A stretch of 64,000 bases of DNA, taken from assembly GCA_036346225.1 (NCBI GenBank), contig JARFIW010001176.1, positions 1,935,884-1,999,883 on the forward strand, given 5' to 3'. The notes beneath the pieces were generated by a model. That model searched no databases. It saw only the letters and a list, made by a program, of their open reading frames with translations, and was not told the origin of the DNA. Position numbers and translations under genes: made by a program. Source of the DNA: Platerodrilus igneus. Its lineage: Eukaryota; Arthropoda; Insecta; Coleoptera; Lycidae. This document shows, piece by piece, positions 1 through 10,456 of this stretch (the first letter of the stretch is position 1; each line of letters opens with the position of its first letter).

Positions 1-249
1 AATATTTCTGTAGACTTGTGAAATCACGTTGTACTTTTGAGCAGTCATGAATGATATTTACTCTCAAGAAGATTTTCATATCATCAGCATACAACAAAAA
101 ATTACTGTATTTAATGTAATCACCAATGTCATTAATAAAAATTAAAAACAAAATAGGTCCAAGGTGAGATCCGTGCGGAACCCCTGATGTAACTGAAAAT
201 CTATCAGAAGAATAACCACTTATAGTTACAATTTGTGATCTATTTAATA
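1..249 (-). pseudogene. NLR-1 reverse transcriptase, palm part with YADD
   Basis: The minus-strand translation gives the fingers/palm sequence GVPHGSHLGPILFLIFINDI followed by LLYADDMKIF, the catalytic YADD of non-LTR reverse transcriptases. It continues directly the reading interrupted at 2093 once the mariner is removed, where the last residues before the break are RWLSSY. The thumb and C-terminus lie beyond the window start. The enzyme would copy element RNA at a nicked target site (target-primed reverse transcription). Confidence 0.85.
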
Positions 250-251
250 TA

Positions 252-2092
252 CAGGGTGGTCCGGTTTTCATTAGCCAGCGTATATCTTTTGAAATATGCA
301 AGATATAGAAAAATTTCATAGGAAAAAGTTGTTTGAATATATTTTCTCTACAAATATAAGGCATTAAGTATTTTTCATGGTCTACTATATTTAAGCAATA
401 ATATGTCACTTTGGTTTTTTAAATAGAACACCCTGTATATTTTTTTGAAAAAATACTCTACTTGAAATTGTCTTTACGGCAATATACCACAACCAATGAG
501 TTCTTTTCAGAATACACTAAATAACTCAAATAATAGAATTCCAATAGGAAACTGTGATTATTGTTTATTTACTGTATAAATTAATAAATTGAAATTTTTT
601 TATACATACATCTGAAAATAATAGCTAACAAGAAAACTAATTATCTTAGTAAATGTTCAAATTGTTTACCATTACATTCTAAACATTTATTAACTCGAAT
701 AATTAAATTTTTTCTAGCATCTTGCAGCATGACCGGGATAATTAGCAAGCAAGCTGCTCTAATTTTTGCGATGAACTCTTCAAGATTTTGAAAAGGGGTA
801 TAATTAGAATTACACTCGGTTTTTAAAAACCCCCCAAACAAAGAAAGCAAGAACTGACAAATCAGGTGATCGGCGAGGCCACAAAGTCGGTCCCCTATTA
901 CAGATCCAGTTCTGACCAAACTCATTATTTAAATAATTTGTAACATTGATTTCATTATGTGGTGCAGCGCTCTCGTGTTGAAACCATAAGTTTCGCCTGA
1001 TAACTCTGAAAATATCATCTAAGAAAAATTGAAACGAAGTTTGCAAAATATCTATTTTGGGTTAAACTATACTATTAAAGAAATATGAACCCGGTATGCA
1101 GTCACCTACTATACCTATCCACACATTCATTGAAAATCGTACTTTTGAACGGGTTTCAACAAATTGCAAAGGATTTCTATCATTCCAATAATGTGTATTT
1201 TTTCTGTTAAAAATACCATTTGTATGAAAGCTAGATGCATCAGTCCAAATTATACTGTCCAAAAATTCTCTTCATATACATTCAATATCCATATACAAAA
1301 ACCAACTCGGTTGTTGGCATAATTGGGATGTAATGTTTGAACCAAATGCATCTTAAATGCTTTCATTGAATGACGCCTCAAAACATTAAAAATTTGTCGA
1401 AACGTTTAGTTCAGCTGCAGCTTGTCTCTAGAAACTTTAGGATAAGGTCTAAAGTAGGCCAAAATAATCAATTTATGTTGTACTTGATTTCTGGTGATAG
1501 TTGAAAAGCTACCATTGAACCTTAAAGAATTTTCTAAATTCTTAAATGTATTTATATTTGGTTGTCTACGGTCAGGATATAACTTTTGATATAAAACTGC
1601 AGTTTGACGTTTATTGTTGTTTGATCTATGAAGACAGCATAACATATCAACTTTTTCATTGTTTGAATAATTCATTTCCATTATTTTGCGCAATACAACT
1701 ATTAAGAACACAATAATACTTTTACTTATTAATGTGACAGATAATTGTGAATAAACAACTGAAATACTGCAATGGCATTTGTTAACAGAAATAATCAGAT
1801 TGAAATTCTATTATTTAGGTTATTTAACGCACTTTGAATAGAAATCATTGATTGTGGCATATTGCCGTAAAGACAATTTCAAGTAGAATATTTTTTAAAA
1901 AAAATATACAGGGTGTTCTATTTAAAAAACCAAAGTGACATATTATTGCTCAAATATAGTAGACCATAAAAAATACTTAATGCCTTATATTTGTAGAGAA
2001 AATATATTCAAAAAACTTTTTCCAATGAAATTTTTCTATATCTTGCATAGTTCAGAAGATATACGCTGGCTAATGAAAACCGGACCACCCTG
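252..2092 (-). mobile_element. Tc1/mariner-type DNA transposon with about 245-bp inverted repeats
   Basis: The element starts CAGGGTGGTCCGG and ends CCGGACCACCCTG. The arms match for roughly 245 bp (252-497 against 1850-2092), much longer than classical mariner ends. A TA target duplication flanks it (250-251 and 2093-2094). It lies inside the reverse transcriptase of NLR-1, whose protein reading resumes on the other side. The inverted repeats contain a second copy of an ACAGGGTG-like box inside the arm (near 430 and 1908), so each end carries two box copies. The length of about 1.84 kb is normal for the superfamily with long ends. Confidence 0.9.
641..1711 (-). pseudogene. Mariner-type transposase remnant
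   Basis: Minus-strand pieces in order: an N-terminal helix-turn-helix part (1711-1406, with NNEKVDMLCCLHRSNNNKR and RRQPNINTFKNL), the first catalytic strand (IWTDASSF, near 1255-1230), and the C-terminal block with WFQHESAAPHNE and RSPDLSVLAFFVWG (1046-810), followed by a tail to 641. In this family the second catalytic Asp sits in the FQHDGAPPH-like motif and the third in SPDLTPLDFF. Here they read E and A respectively, so at least one catalytic acid is lost even apart from the frameshifts. The element cannot move by its own enzyme. Confidence 0.8.
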
Positions 2093-2820
2093 TATATGAA
2101 GATAACCACCTTAATAAATTACCTGAAATCCCACAATTAGCTAGCTTCTGCAATAGGATGTAATGATCAATAGAGTCAAACGCTTTACCCAAGTCTGTGT
2201 ACAGACTGTCAACCTGGGTACCGTCTGAGAAAGAAGTAATTATATGTTCTGTATAATGAATTAAATTAGATTCCACAGATTTGTTTTTGAAAAAGCCATG
2301 CTGTTGTGGGATAATGATACTTTTCAAAGTATTGTATAAAATATCAAATATAAAGGATTCAAACACTTTAGAAAAAATACATAATTTAGATTTTGGCCTG
2401 TAATTAGTTACTGAGTTTCTTGAGCTAGATTTAAAAATAGGAACTATGTTTGCTATTTTCCATCTTCTAGGAAATGAACCCTGTTGTAATGATGCATTAA
2501 AAATAATTGATAGTGGCTGAGCTAGGGAATACGAACAGTTCTTAATAAACCTTGGTGGAATTTTGTCAGGACCAGCACCTTTATTTGCATCCAAATTATC
2601 TAATTTGGAAGCGACGTCCATCTCATCGATATGAGCATCGTGTATATTGATATTATTAGTGGAGGCAGTGTTATTTATGCTGCTTGGGGTCGAGTTAACA
2701 AAGGTACTTTGAAAGTAGTTTGCAAACAGTTCACAAATTTCATAAAAGCCATTTGCCGTTTTATCATTATTAATAAGTGTAAGAGAGATATTGTTCGCGT
2801 TGGTTCTACTTGCAATGAAT
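2093..2820 (-). pseudogene. NLR-1 reverse transcriptase, N-terminal part
   Basis: The minus-strand frame shows the standard start of a non-LTR reverse transcriptase: KGAGPDKIPPRF, FNASLQQGSFPRRWKIANIVPIFK, NYRP, a HGFFKNKS block and the YTDLGKAFDSIDH motif, in which the expected first catalytic Asp of the FxD box (usually YxDFxKAFD) is kept. The frame is open upstream of the ATG at 2621 for another 60 residues (CELFANYFQSTFVN), so that ATG is internal. It is cut at 2093 by the mariner. The first change from DF to DL is seen in YTDLGKAF. Confidence 0.85.
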
Positions 2821-3735
2821 TTTAGAATTCTTGGGTATGGAAGATTCTACATTTTGTAAATAACTTTTATAATCAGCATCTGATAGAAATTTAGTTCTAG
2901 ATCGAAGCAATTTGAAGGTGTTATAGTCATCCAAATTTTGATAATTCTTCCAACGTTTATGGTATTTAAGTTTTTCTTTTGTGGCTTTAATTGTTGCAGA
3001 AGAATAAAAAATCGGAAAGTGAGAAAGTGTTCTAAATTTAGTAGGGCACATGTAACTCAATAGCTTCTTGAATAACATTATAGAACACTTCAGCATTCTG
3101 ATCTACGGTATTACCAGACAATAACACATCCCAATTTTTAGAAGCAATATGTTCATTAAGATTATCATAATTGCACCGATCGAAATCGTACAATTTATTT
3201 GTATATGGCGTAAATGTTTTTATTGTCCTAAACAATACTATCAATTCAATTGACTCATAGTAGTTGTCTATAGGAACCAGAGGAAATTGGCATTTTTCAA
3301 GTTTAGGGTTGAAATCCTGATTAATCAATATCAAATCCAGTATACTGTCATTCCTGTTAACAATGTGGTTATACTGAAATAAGTTACCATACGTGAAAGC
3401 ATCTAATAACAAAGATGATTTATTATCACTATTGTTGGGAAACATAAGAGAACCCTTCCTATACCATGTCACGGAAGACAAATTAAAGTCTCCACAAATA
3501 AGTACCATATTATCTCCTGCAGTTTCAAGATTATCATATAATTTGTTCACAAAACAGAGAAGTGCATTAGTATCCCCAGGATGCAGATAAACACAGTCAA
3601 AAAATATTTTTCGTGATGAATCAAGAGAAATCGACACCCACAAGTCTTCTGCATCGCTTTGCCATTTAGGAAAGTGAACACATGGAATATCTTTATTTAT
3701 TGCAATTAATACGCCACCACCGTGTTTTATTTGAC
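2806..3735 (-). pseudogene. NLR-1 AP-type endonuclease, C-terminal two thirds, and linker
   Basis: Minus-strand translation from 3735 gives GGGVLIAINKDIP, then LICGDFNLSS (the metal-binding GDFN motif of apurinic endonuclease-like nucleases), DSILDLILINQDF and a VPIDNYYESIELIV region where the usual SDH motif is altered to IDN. The linker with RSRTKFLSDADYKSYL follows in another frame (3096-2806), so there is a frameshift near 3050. In the intact family this domain nicks the genomic target. The break at 3735-3765 marks the left flank of the solo LTR insertion. Confidence 0.8.
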
Positions 3736-4275
3736 GCTGTCGACTCCCAGTCTCGTCTAAACACTATTATAACCCCGTAAACGCGGCAAGCGCGCCACAA
3801 ATGACAGTTGGTAGCGATATTACATAATGTGAAAATTTACCCGCAAACTATATATGACGTCACACAATATGCAAATTATTGCAACACATTTTCAAAGTAT
3901 ACAAATTTTAAAGAACCCCCAAGGGGTACTTACGTGAACCTGTAGGGCTTCTTACAGGATTACTCCATGCTAGCGGCAGCGGGGCTCCGTGGATCTTTTT
4001 CGGGCGTCGGCTGCTTTGACTAATCTTTCTCGGGTCGTGGATCTTGAGCCAGGTTGTACCCAAATTCGATTGGTCTTCTTCCTATGTAGCGGGAACGACA
4101 GGAACTGGTTATAAGGAACAATAAGGGCAAAAGGGACCTACATAACCAAAAAGATACGATAAGATACCACACAACCACTCTTCTTCGCGTTTCGGAGGCA
4201 AGTCCTAACGCGTCTCCCGGAAATTTCCCACTATCATTTCGTCCACACACGTCGGCGCGAATCTCGCGCAACGCG

Positions 4276-4296
4276 AGTTATGTATCCCCCAATTTA

Positions 4297-4343
<47 letters not shown>

Positions 4344-6299
4344 TAGTATTTGACATTATAAAAGGGTTTAAAAAGGTAGTTGTTAGTACTAAGGATAAAA
4401 ACATTCATTTACCACTTTTATCAAGCTATTCTAAATTTTAAAAACACTACGGTAATCAAAAATTGATGAATAATTACTTGTTAGACGCAGATATAGAATA
4501 TTATGTACTAGTGATGCAGCGTTTGAGGTTTAAAAAAGCATTTTCCACTGTTTTTCAAAACGAAGGGTATCTAATGTAACTTCAACTGAATGTGTATAGG
4601 TTTTGTTGATAGAATTATTAATTGTAATTTGTTCAGGATACTTTATTCCATTTATAAATTTTATGTACCTGAAATGAAAGTAGTTTAATATATTTTAATT
4701 ATAAAGTGATAAAAAGTTATGAAATGTCAAAATGAAATTTAATAATACCAAAGCTGTTCTAAAATAGCAATTAAGTAGAGTTAAGGATAAAATGATGAAT
4801 GCATCCCTTATAATTATTAGTTAGTAGGCTAGATGTAAATGTTTTAGTTTTCCTAGGTGATGGTTGTTTAGAATTAAGATTAATTAAAAATTTTGTATAT
4901 GATATAGATGTTTTTGGCCTGAGGAGCCTGTAAAATTTATAAAAATTAATATATATGTTTTCAAGTGCATGCATTTTAATTGAATTATTATACAAAATAA
5001 GTGATAAGGTTATACAACCAAGAAAATTCCAGAGGAGGATTTCCAATTAAATCAAACATCGGTTCATCTCTTGTGTTATTGAAGAGTTGCACCAGTGAAA
5101 GTAAGATATTTTGCAGCAGGGTCCAGCCTTTTAGGATACGGCCTCATTGATATTGGTGAAGTATTGAAAGTGTTCTTAGTAATAGAGCCGATTAAGCATA
5201 CAGTTGATGCAGTTGTAGTTTAATTGTAGAACCTAAAACTAAGGTCAAGTCCATTTTGAACATAAAACTAAACGTACTTTTAACAGGTATTCACTGCAAG
5301 TATTCAAGGCGATCTTGTTGTATCCTGTATCAAAGTCCATGTACAACCCAGACACATTCAAAGGAGTTGCAGGTATTTGAAGTTATCTTTATATACACAT
5401 CATTTAAAGTAATTTGTGAATAATTTGAATTTCAAACGCTTATCTAAATTAAATATTGTTGGGTCTATTTATCAATCTTTGTATAATCACGAGACGCAAG
5501 CACTAAAAAGAGGTTAAGTGGTTTTGATTAAACAACGCTTTATGCGCCTGTATTTTATATACCTGTAAGGGGACAGAGAACTCACGTCTTCTTACAGAGC
5601 ATAAATAATAGATTCAGTTTCCCTGAGCGAGTCTTTAAAAAGCCGTGGCATAATTAAATTTGAAAATTTGTTTTATTTAAATCATTTTAAAGGCCAACAC
5701 CACATTAAGGTTGCACTTATTAAACTTTAACTCATATTTTGAAGCATAATTTTATTTAATATCACAATACATAATATAATATATATATTGAATATATTAA
5801 ATCTAATAGGAATTATTAGAAATTGTTAAATAAAGTATAAGTTCATTGCAACAATGTAATACGAAGATAACCCAGAGAGGTTATTAACAGTTCATGAGAA
5901 CGGATATGCAGCTTTGCATCCGAGAGGGCAGTGATACTGCAGGTGGCAGATCACAGACGGTTAACATACCGCAATTACCTAGAAATAAGATTGTTACAAT
6001 GTAATAAAGTGTAGAATTAAGAGAAATGCAAACATGAAATCTGCAAGTTCCCACAGCCATGTGAGGGGGCAGGTATTATAAAAAGCCCGGGAGCTCAAGG
6101 CCCGGCAGTCAGTCTTCGAATTCCATACTTCGTTGTTCAAGCTACTCACCTTATTACAATTAATTAAATGTTTTTGAATTAAAGTTATTTTTACAGTTAT
6201 TCAAAATTCCATGTTAATTTCTATTTTAAGATAAAATAAATTTGTTAAGAGTTTGGAAACGTTTTTAAAAACACCGCTCCAAAGCCCCGAACCTTAACT
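4276..6299 (+). mobile_element. 2.0-kb LTR-like insertion with AGTTA...TAACT ends
   Basis: This block is inserted in S1. The ends are AGTTATGTAT and CCTTAACT, with a CGCG duplication on both sides (4272-4275, 6300-6303). Ends of the AGTTA/TAACT type and GC-alternating targets are known from gypsy-like insect elements. Near the right end (about 6070-6125) there is TATAAAAAG followed by a CAGTCAGTC initiator-like start, which suggests a plus-strand LTR with a very long U3. A second TATAAAAG lies near 4350. The only long open frame (4771-5046, minus) is not recognisable. I cannot decide between a solo long LTR and a decayed element with lost internal genes. Confidence 0.55.
4299..4341. repeat. 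(TA)n microsatellite
   Basis: About 20 TA units directly inside the left end of the nested LTR-like insertion. A second long (TA)n tract lies at the edge of another LTR insertion (57360-57405). Confidence 0.95.
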
Positions 6300-6414
6300 C
6301 GCGCTATCTGAAGTGACGGAAATACGCACACAAGTCTTTTTAAATTTATGGCGCGAAATTCTCACATATTAAAACTTAGTTAAGAATGTCTAGTGCCGAT
6401 TTTGGCACGTAACT

Positions 6415-6680
6415 ACACATTGTAATTTTCTGTGAATAACTCACTTGAATGAATACCTTGATTTAGCCAGATTTCGGTTAGAAAAATAAAATCGTATTCA
6501 GTTTGGAGAACATTTTGGTAAAAAACATGAGTTTTTGTTCGTAAGCCTCGTGTATTTTGATATACTAGAGACTTACTCATTAGCATTAGATTTAAAAAAG
6601 GAAAGTGGAAGAGAAAAATAAAAAAGAAGAATAAACACAAAGCCGAGTTAGTCAACCACACGCCGTACCATGTACTTTGT
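6415..6680 (-). pseudogene. NLR-1 endonuclease, N-terminal part
   Basis: Minus-strand translation shows SLVYQNTRGLRTKT and FIFLTEIWLNQGIHSSELF, the opening of an apurinic-type endonuclease of non-LTR elements (N for metal binding in YQNTRG, E in LTEIW). It continues after the solo LTR at 3735 with GGGVLIAI. The usual start of the domain lies just downstream of the ORF1 stop at 6693. Confidence 0.85.
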
Positions 6681-6692
6681 TATGCTTTTATT

Positions 6693-7168
6693 TTAAATAT
6701 TACTTATCGAGATACTACCTTTTAATGATGACAAATTCAAATCAGAAGCAGTAGTTACTTTTACTATCTTAGATTTGTCGTTTTTTCTCAAAAATATATT
6801 GCAGTCTTTGGTCCACACGTAACGAAAGTTATTCTCCAATGCAAATTTGCGTACATGCTTATATAAAATCGTATTCTTCTGAGTTACATGTTCATTTATA
6901 TACACTGTACTTGCTAAATTTTCAATTTTTAGAGACTTGAAGTGGGACTTATTTTTATATAGTCTGGCTACTACCATAAAATCAGATTTCTGTCTGGACA
7001 GAAATTTAATTACAATATCCTTATCGCCTTTATATGTAGGGATTCTATGTGCTGTATCTAGATCAGTTTTAGCAACTGGACAGTTAATAACCTGACCAAT
7101 CAGTACAATAATATTGAAGATATTTTCACTTTGCTTAAAAGAAATTCCCTGAACCACTACGTTGTTGA
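6693..7168 (-). pseudogene. NLR-1 ORF1 C-terminal fragment (RNA-binding protein)
   Basis: Minus-strand frame with NNVVVQGI, DTAHRIPTYKGDKDIVIKF, LASTVYINEHVTQKN and FRYVWTKDCNIFLRKNDKSK. This is the C-terminal part of the ORF1 protein found in many insect Jockey/CR1-type elements, similar to the baculovirus FP/L1-ORF1 style fold, which packages element RNA and acts as a chaperone. The N-terminal half is absent. It ends in TAA/TGA just before the endonuclease frame, in a different frame from ORF2. Confidence 0.75.
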
Positions 7169-7530
7169 TCCTAGGATATTCCCAATATGTGTAGCATGAT
7201 GTTAAAGTTTTATTTTACATGTAACTGTTTTCCCATTTCGAATGGACCTGCACCTTGCGAAGTTCTAAATTACTGGAACGGGTGAAATGGCTTGTGTGTT
7301 CTAATGAGCTAAAGAGCCAAACTACAGGTCCAACCAAAGTAGTAGGGTCGTTAGTGAGGAACCAGACGAAGATAGGTCCCCGAAAGACGGCAGCGGCTCT
7401 TTTGGTACTTAGATTGGCAGAGACCAAAGGGGTCGGTATGGCAGTCTAAGACACACTACCGAGATGTTCAAGGCAACGGGAAACCACCACATTATCTCCC
7501 AAGTACACAGCGCACTTAAATTATAATAAA

Positions 7531-8335
7531 ATGATGGCATTCACCGGAGTAAAAGATTCCGGAGTTAAAATAGTCCCCCATTCAGATCTCCGGGAGGGAA
7601 CTACTTCGGAGGATGCGATCGGAAAGTTAAGAATAAGAGTTGGGAACATTTTGCAAGTCGGAGCGTGGAATGTTAGAACTATGAAGCAATTGGGTAAGCT
7701 AGAGAACCTAAAAATCGAAATGAATAGGTTATCACTAGACATAGTAGGGTTCAGTGAAGTTCAGGGTAATTCATACAGGAGCAGTAGAGGGAAATTTAGG
7801 TGTGGGGATAGTTATGCGGAAAAAGATAGGATACTGTGTAGAAAATTACTTACAAAAGAATGAAAGAGTACTCATGGTTTGATTAGAATCTAAACAGGTA
7901 AACACAGTAATAATACAAGTATACATGCCCACCTCTAGCTACAGTGACAAAGAGGTAGAAGCGATCTACAAAGATATCGAAGGCATATTAAGACACGTAA
8001 AAGGACATGAAAATTTAATAATTACGGGGGATTTTAATGCAATGGTAGGTGACGGTAGGGAAGGAGCGATAGTAGGTTTATTTGGTTTAGGCACTAGAAA
8101 CGACAGAGGAAATAGGCTGGTAGAATTTTGCGACAAGAACAATTTTATCATTACAAACACATTATTTCAACATCATGCTAGAAGACGATATACATGGAAG
8201 ATGCCAGGATATATAGGAAGATATCAAATAGATTACATTCTTGTTAGACAACGGTTTAGGAATCAAGTAGAAGCTACCCAGAAGCAGATATAGATACTGA
8301 CCACAACATCGCAATTATGAAGGCCGCACTTAAAT
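7531..8335 (+). pseudogene. R1 apurinic-type endonuclease
   Basis: Two open pieces. 7531-7863 has GAWNVRTM (metal-binding Asn) and DIVGFSEVQG (catalytic Glu). 7925-8293 has VYMPTSSY-like and IITGDFNAMVGDGREG (GDFN motif), GLGTRNDRGNRLVEFC, RRYTWKMPGYIGRYQIDYILVRQRFRNQV. The terminal SDH motif appears as TDHN in the next frame near 8299. Stops at about 7862-7920 and a frameshift at about 8285 break it. It would nick the target DNA. Confidence 0.8.
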
Positions 8336-8369
8336 TTAAAAATTTGAAAAAAGAAACGGAAAAAAGCAC

Positions 8370-10456
8370 TTGGACCTACAGAAACTAAAAGAGAAAGATA
8401 TTCAAGAAAGATTCGAAAAAAGGTCAAATGAATTGCTCAAAGATATCGTGAAAATATCTGATACTAAGGAAGCAAAAACAGAATGGAATAACATTAAATC
8501 CAGCCTCGACATCGAGGCCAGAGATATTATGGGGTACACACAAAAAGAAAATAAGAAACCATGGATAACAAAGGATATCCTGAATTTAATAGAAGAAAGA
8601 CGAAAATACAAAAATAAATCAGACGAAACAGGAAAACAAAGATACAAAGTCATAAAATGGGAAATTATTCGCAAATGCAGGAAAGCTAAAGAACAATGGA
8701 TTGATGAAAAGTGCAAAGAGGTACAAACTAAGATGGAAATAGGAAAGACAGATGAAGCATACAAACTAATTAGAATCAATTTTAGGGATATAAAACAGTA
8801 TAGCAAAAATATAAGGGATGTAGTAGGAAACGTCATTATAGAAAATATAGAGAAAGTAGCTAGATGGCAGGAATATATAGGGAATTTATATGCAGGAGAA
8901 GAACTAACTGCATTAGAAAAGGAATCAGACATTGAAAATGATGACGAGATATCCTATACTTAGAGATGAATTTGAATTAGCATTAAAGGGTCTGAAAAAT
9001 GGTAAGGCACCGGGTACAGATAAGGTGCAAGCGGAGACTCTAAAAGCCGCTGGTCAATCAGTAACAGAACGTTTCTTCCAACTTGTAAGCTATATGTATG
9101 AAACAGGCGAGATACCCAAAGATTTCAAACATAACATCATTGTAACTATACCAAAAAAGAAAGGCGTAGATAGATGTGAAAATTTTCGAACAATAAGTTT
9201 GACAGCACACGTATCAAAAATATTAACTAGAATTGTACAAAGGCGAATGGAAAAACGGGCTGAAGAAATACTAGGAGAAGACCAATTTGGGTTTAGGCAA
9301 AACAGGGGAACACGGGAGGCTATCTTAGCTCTGAGGGTGATAAAGGAGAAAACAATAGAAAAAGGGGAAAGCATGTATATAGGGTTTGTAGATCTGGAAA
9401 AAGCATTTGACAATGTAAAATAAAAAAAAAGGTTCGAAATACTCAAAAAGATTGGAATGTGTTATAGGGATAGACGGATAGTACATAGCTTATACAAAGA
9501 GCAAACAGGAGTAATAGAATTAGAGCAGGAACGTAGAGAAATAAACATCAGGAAAGGGGTGAGACAGGTATGTTCCCTATCCCCATTAATTTTTAACTTG
9601 TACATTGAAGAGGTAATGAATACAGTCAAATGCAGGAAGACATTTGGAATTACTATGCAGGGACAAAAAATTGGTAATCTTTAGATTTGCAGATGATGTA
9701 GCGGTATTAGCGTCTAGCAAGGAAGAGTTAGAAGCTGCTCTCAATGAAATGGAAACGGTTCTAACAGAGAGATACGGTATGAAAATTAACAAAACTAAAA
9801 CTAAAGTTTTAGTATGCAAAGGAGGGAAAAATAAATCAAAAACAAGAATACAAATATGTAACACGAACTTACAAGAGGGTAAGGATTTCTGCTACCTAGG
9901 AAGCCAAATAACGCAAGATGAGAAAAGCACAAAAGATATAAAACAAAGATTAGCACAAGATCGTGCTTCATTTAACAAGAAAAAGCAACTAAAGTGTTCA
10001 AAGACAACAAACATAGAAACAAGGAAAAGATTACTTAAAACATATGTGTGGAGCACAGCATTGTACGGCTGTGAAGCCTGGACAGTAAGAAAAGCGGACA
10101 AGAAAAAGGTAGAAGCCTTTGAAATGTGATGCTACAAATGTATGATGAAAATATCATGGACAGACAAAGTTAAGAAAGAAGAGGTACTAAAAATGGTAGG
10201 GGAAGAAAAAAATATGTGGAAAACGGTAAAAAATAGAAGAGATAGGATGATAGGCCACATACTATGGCATGAGGGAATAGTGCGGAATATACTAGAAGCA
10301 GAGATAGGAAAAAAGAGAAGAAGAGGTAGACCTAGGTTAGACTACTGCACACAGATAGTGAAAGATGTAGGGTGTAGGAGTCTCAGGGAAATGTGTAGGC
10401 TAGCTCAGAATAGAAATCAATGGAGGTACGTATCCAACCAGTCCCAAGATGGATAA
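8370..10456 (+). pseudogene. R1 linker, reverse transcriptase and C-terminal domain
   Basis: The linker (8370-8963) contains KPWITKDILNLIEERRKYK. The reverse transcriptase then shows NGKAPGTDKVQAETLK, NFRTISLTAHVSKILTRI, DQFGFRQNRGTREA, VDLEKAFDNV (catalytic Asp), GVRQVCSLSPLIFNLYIEE and, in another frame, FADDVAVLA (catalytic FADD). The C-terminal part has FCYLGSQIT, TALYGCEAWT, and the signature block RDRMIGHILWHEG...RRRGRPRLDY...CRSLREMCRLAQNRNQW. Frameshifts occur near 8960, 9425, 9660 and 10130. The GQG motif of the enzyme reads RQVC. Confidence 0.85.

Larger units (their letters stand above)
3765..6414 (-). mobile_element. Solo LTR copy S1, split by another LTR-like element
   Basis: The outer parts (3765-4275 and 6300-6414) form one LTR of about 620 bp, of the same family as those at 14360-14946, 15657-16320 and 46746-47365. 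On the minus strand it would begin TGTTACGTGCC-like and end GGTTATAATA. Flanking ACAC (3761-3764 and 6415-6418) is a 4-bp target duplication, as expected for Ty3/gypsy-like integration. It interrupts the endonuclease of NLR-1. The right end base differs (AACT instead of AACA). A hairpin GTGCC...GGCAC sits at 6393-6408. No internal region remains, so it is a solo LTR. Confidence 0.8.
1..7190 (-). mobile_element. Non-LTR retrotransposon NLR-1, broken, runs off the left edge
   Basis: Read on the minus strand, this is a two-ORF non-LTR retrotransposon of the Jockey/CR1 type: an ORF1 tail (7168-6693), an endonuclease start (6680-6415), the rest of the endonuclease (3735-2806), and a reverse transcriptase (2820-2093, then 249-1). 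The pieces join in order once two insertions are removed: a mariner at 252-2092 and a split solo LTR at 3765-6414. The 5' part of ORF1 is missing; a CFDP2-type element starts near 7205. The 3' end lies outside the window. Several frameshifts make it dead. The clade is inferred from domain order and motif style, not from a tree. Confidence 0.85.

Noticed and set aside
4771..5046. 92-residue frame as envelope or other gene of the nested LTR element
   Set aside because: No signal peptide, furin-like site or membrane anchor, and no recognised motif; AT-rich composition explains it.
8402..8932. 176-codon minus-strand frame with membrane-like segments
   Set aside because: Antisense of the R1 linker, same effect as above.
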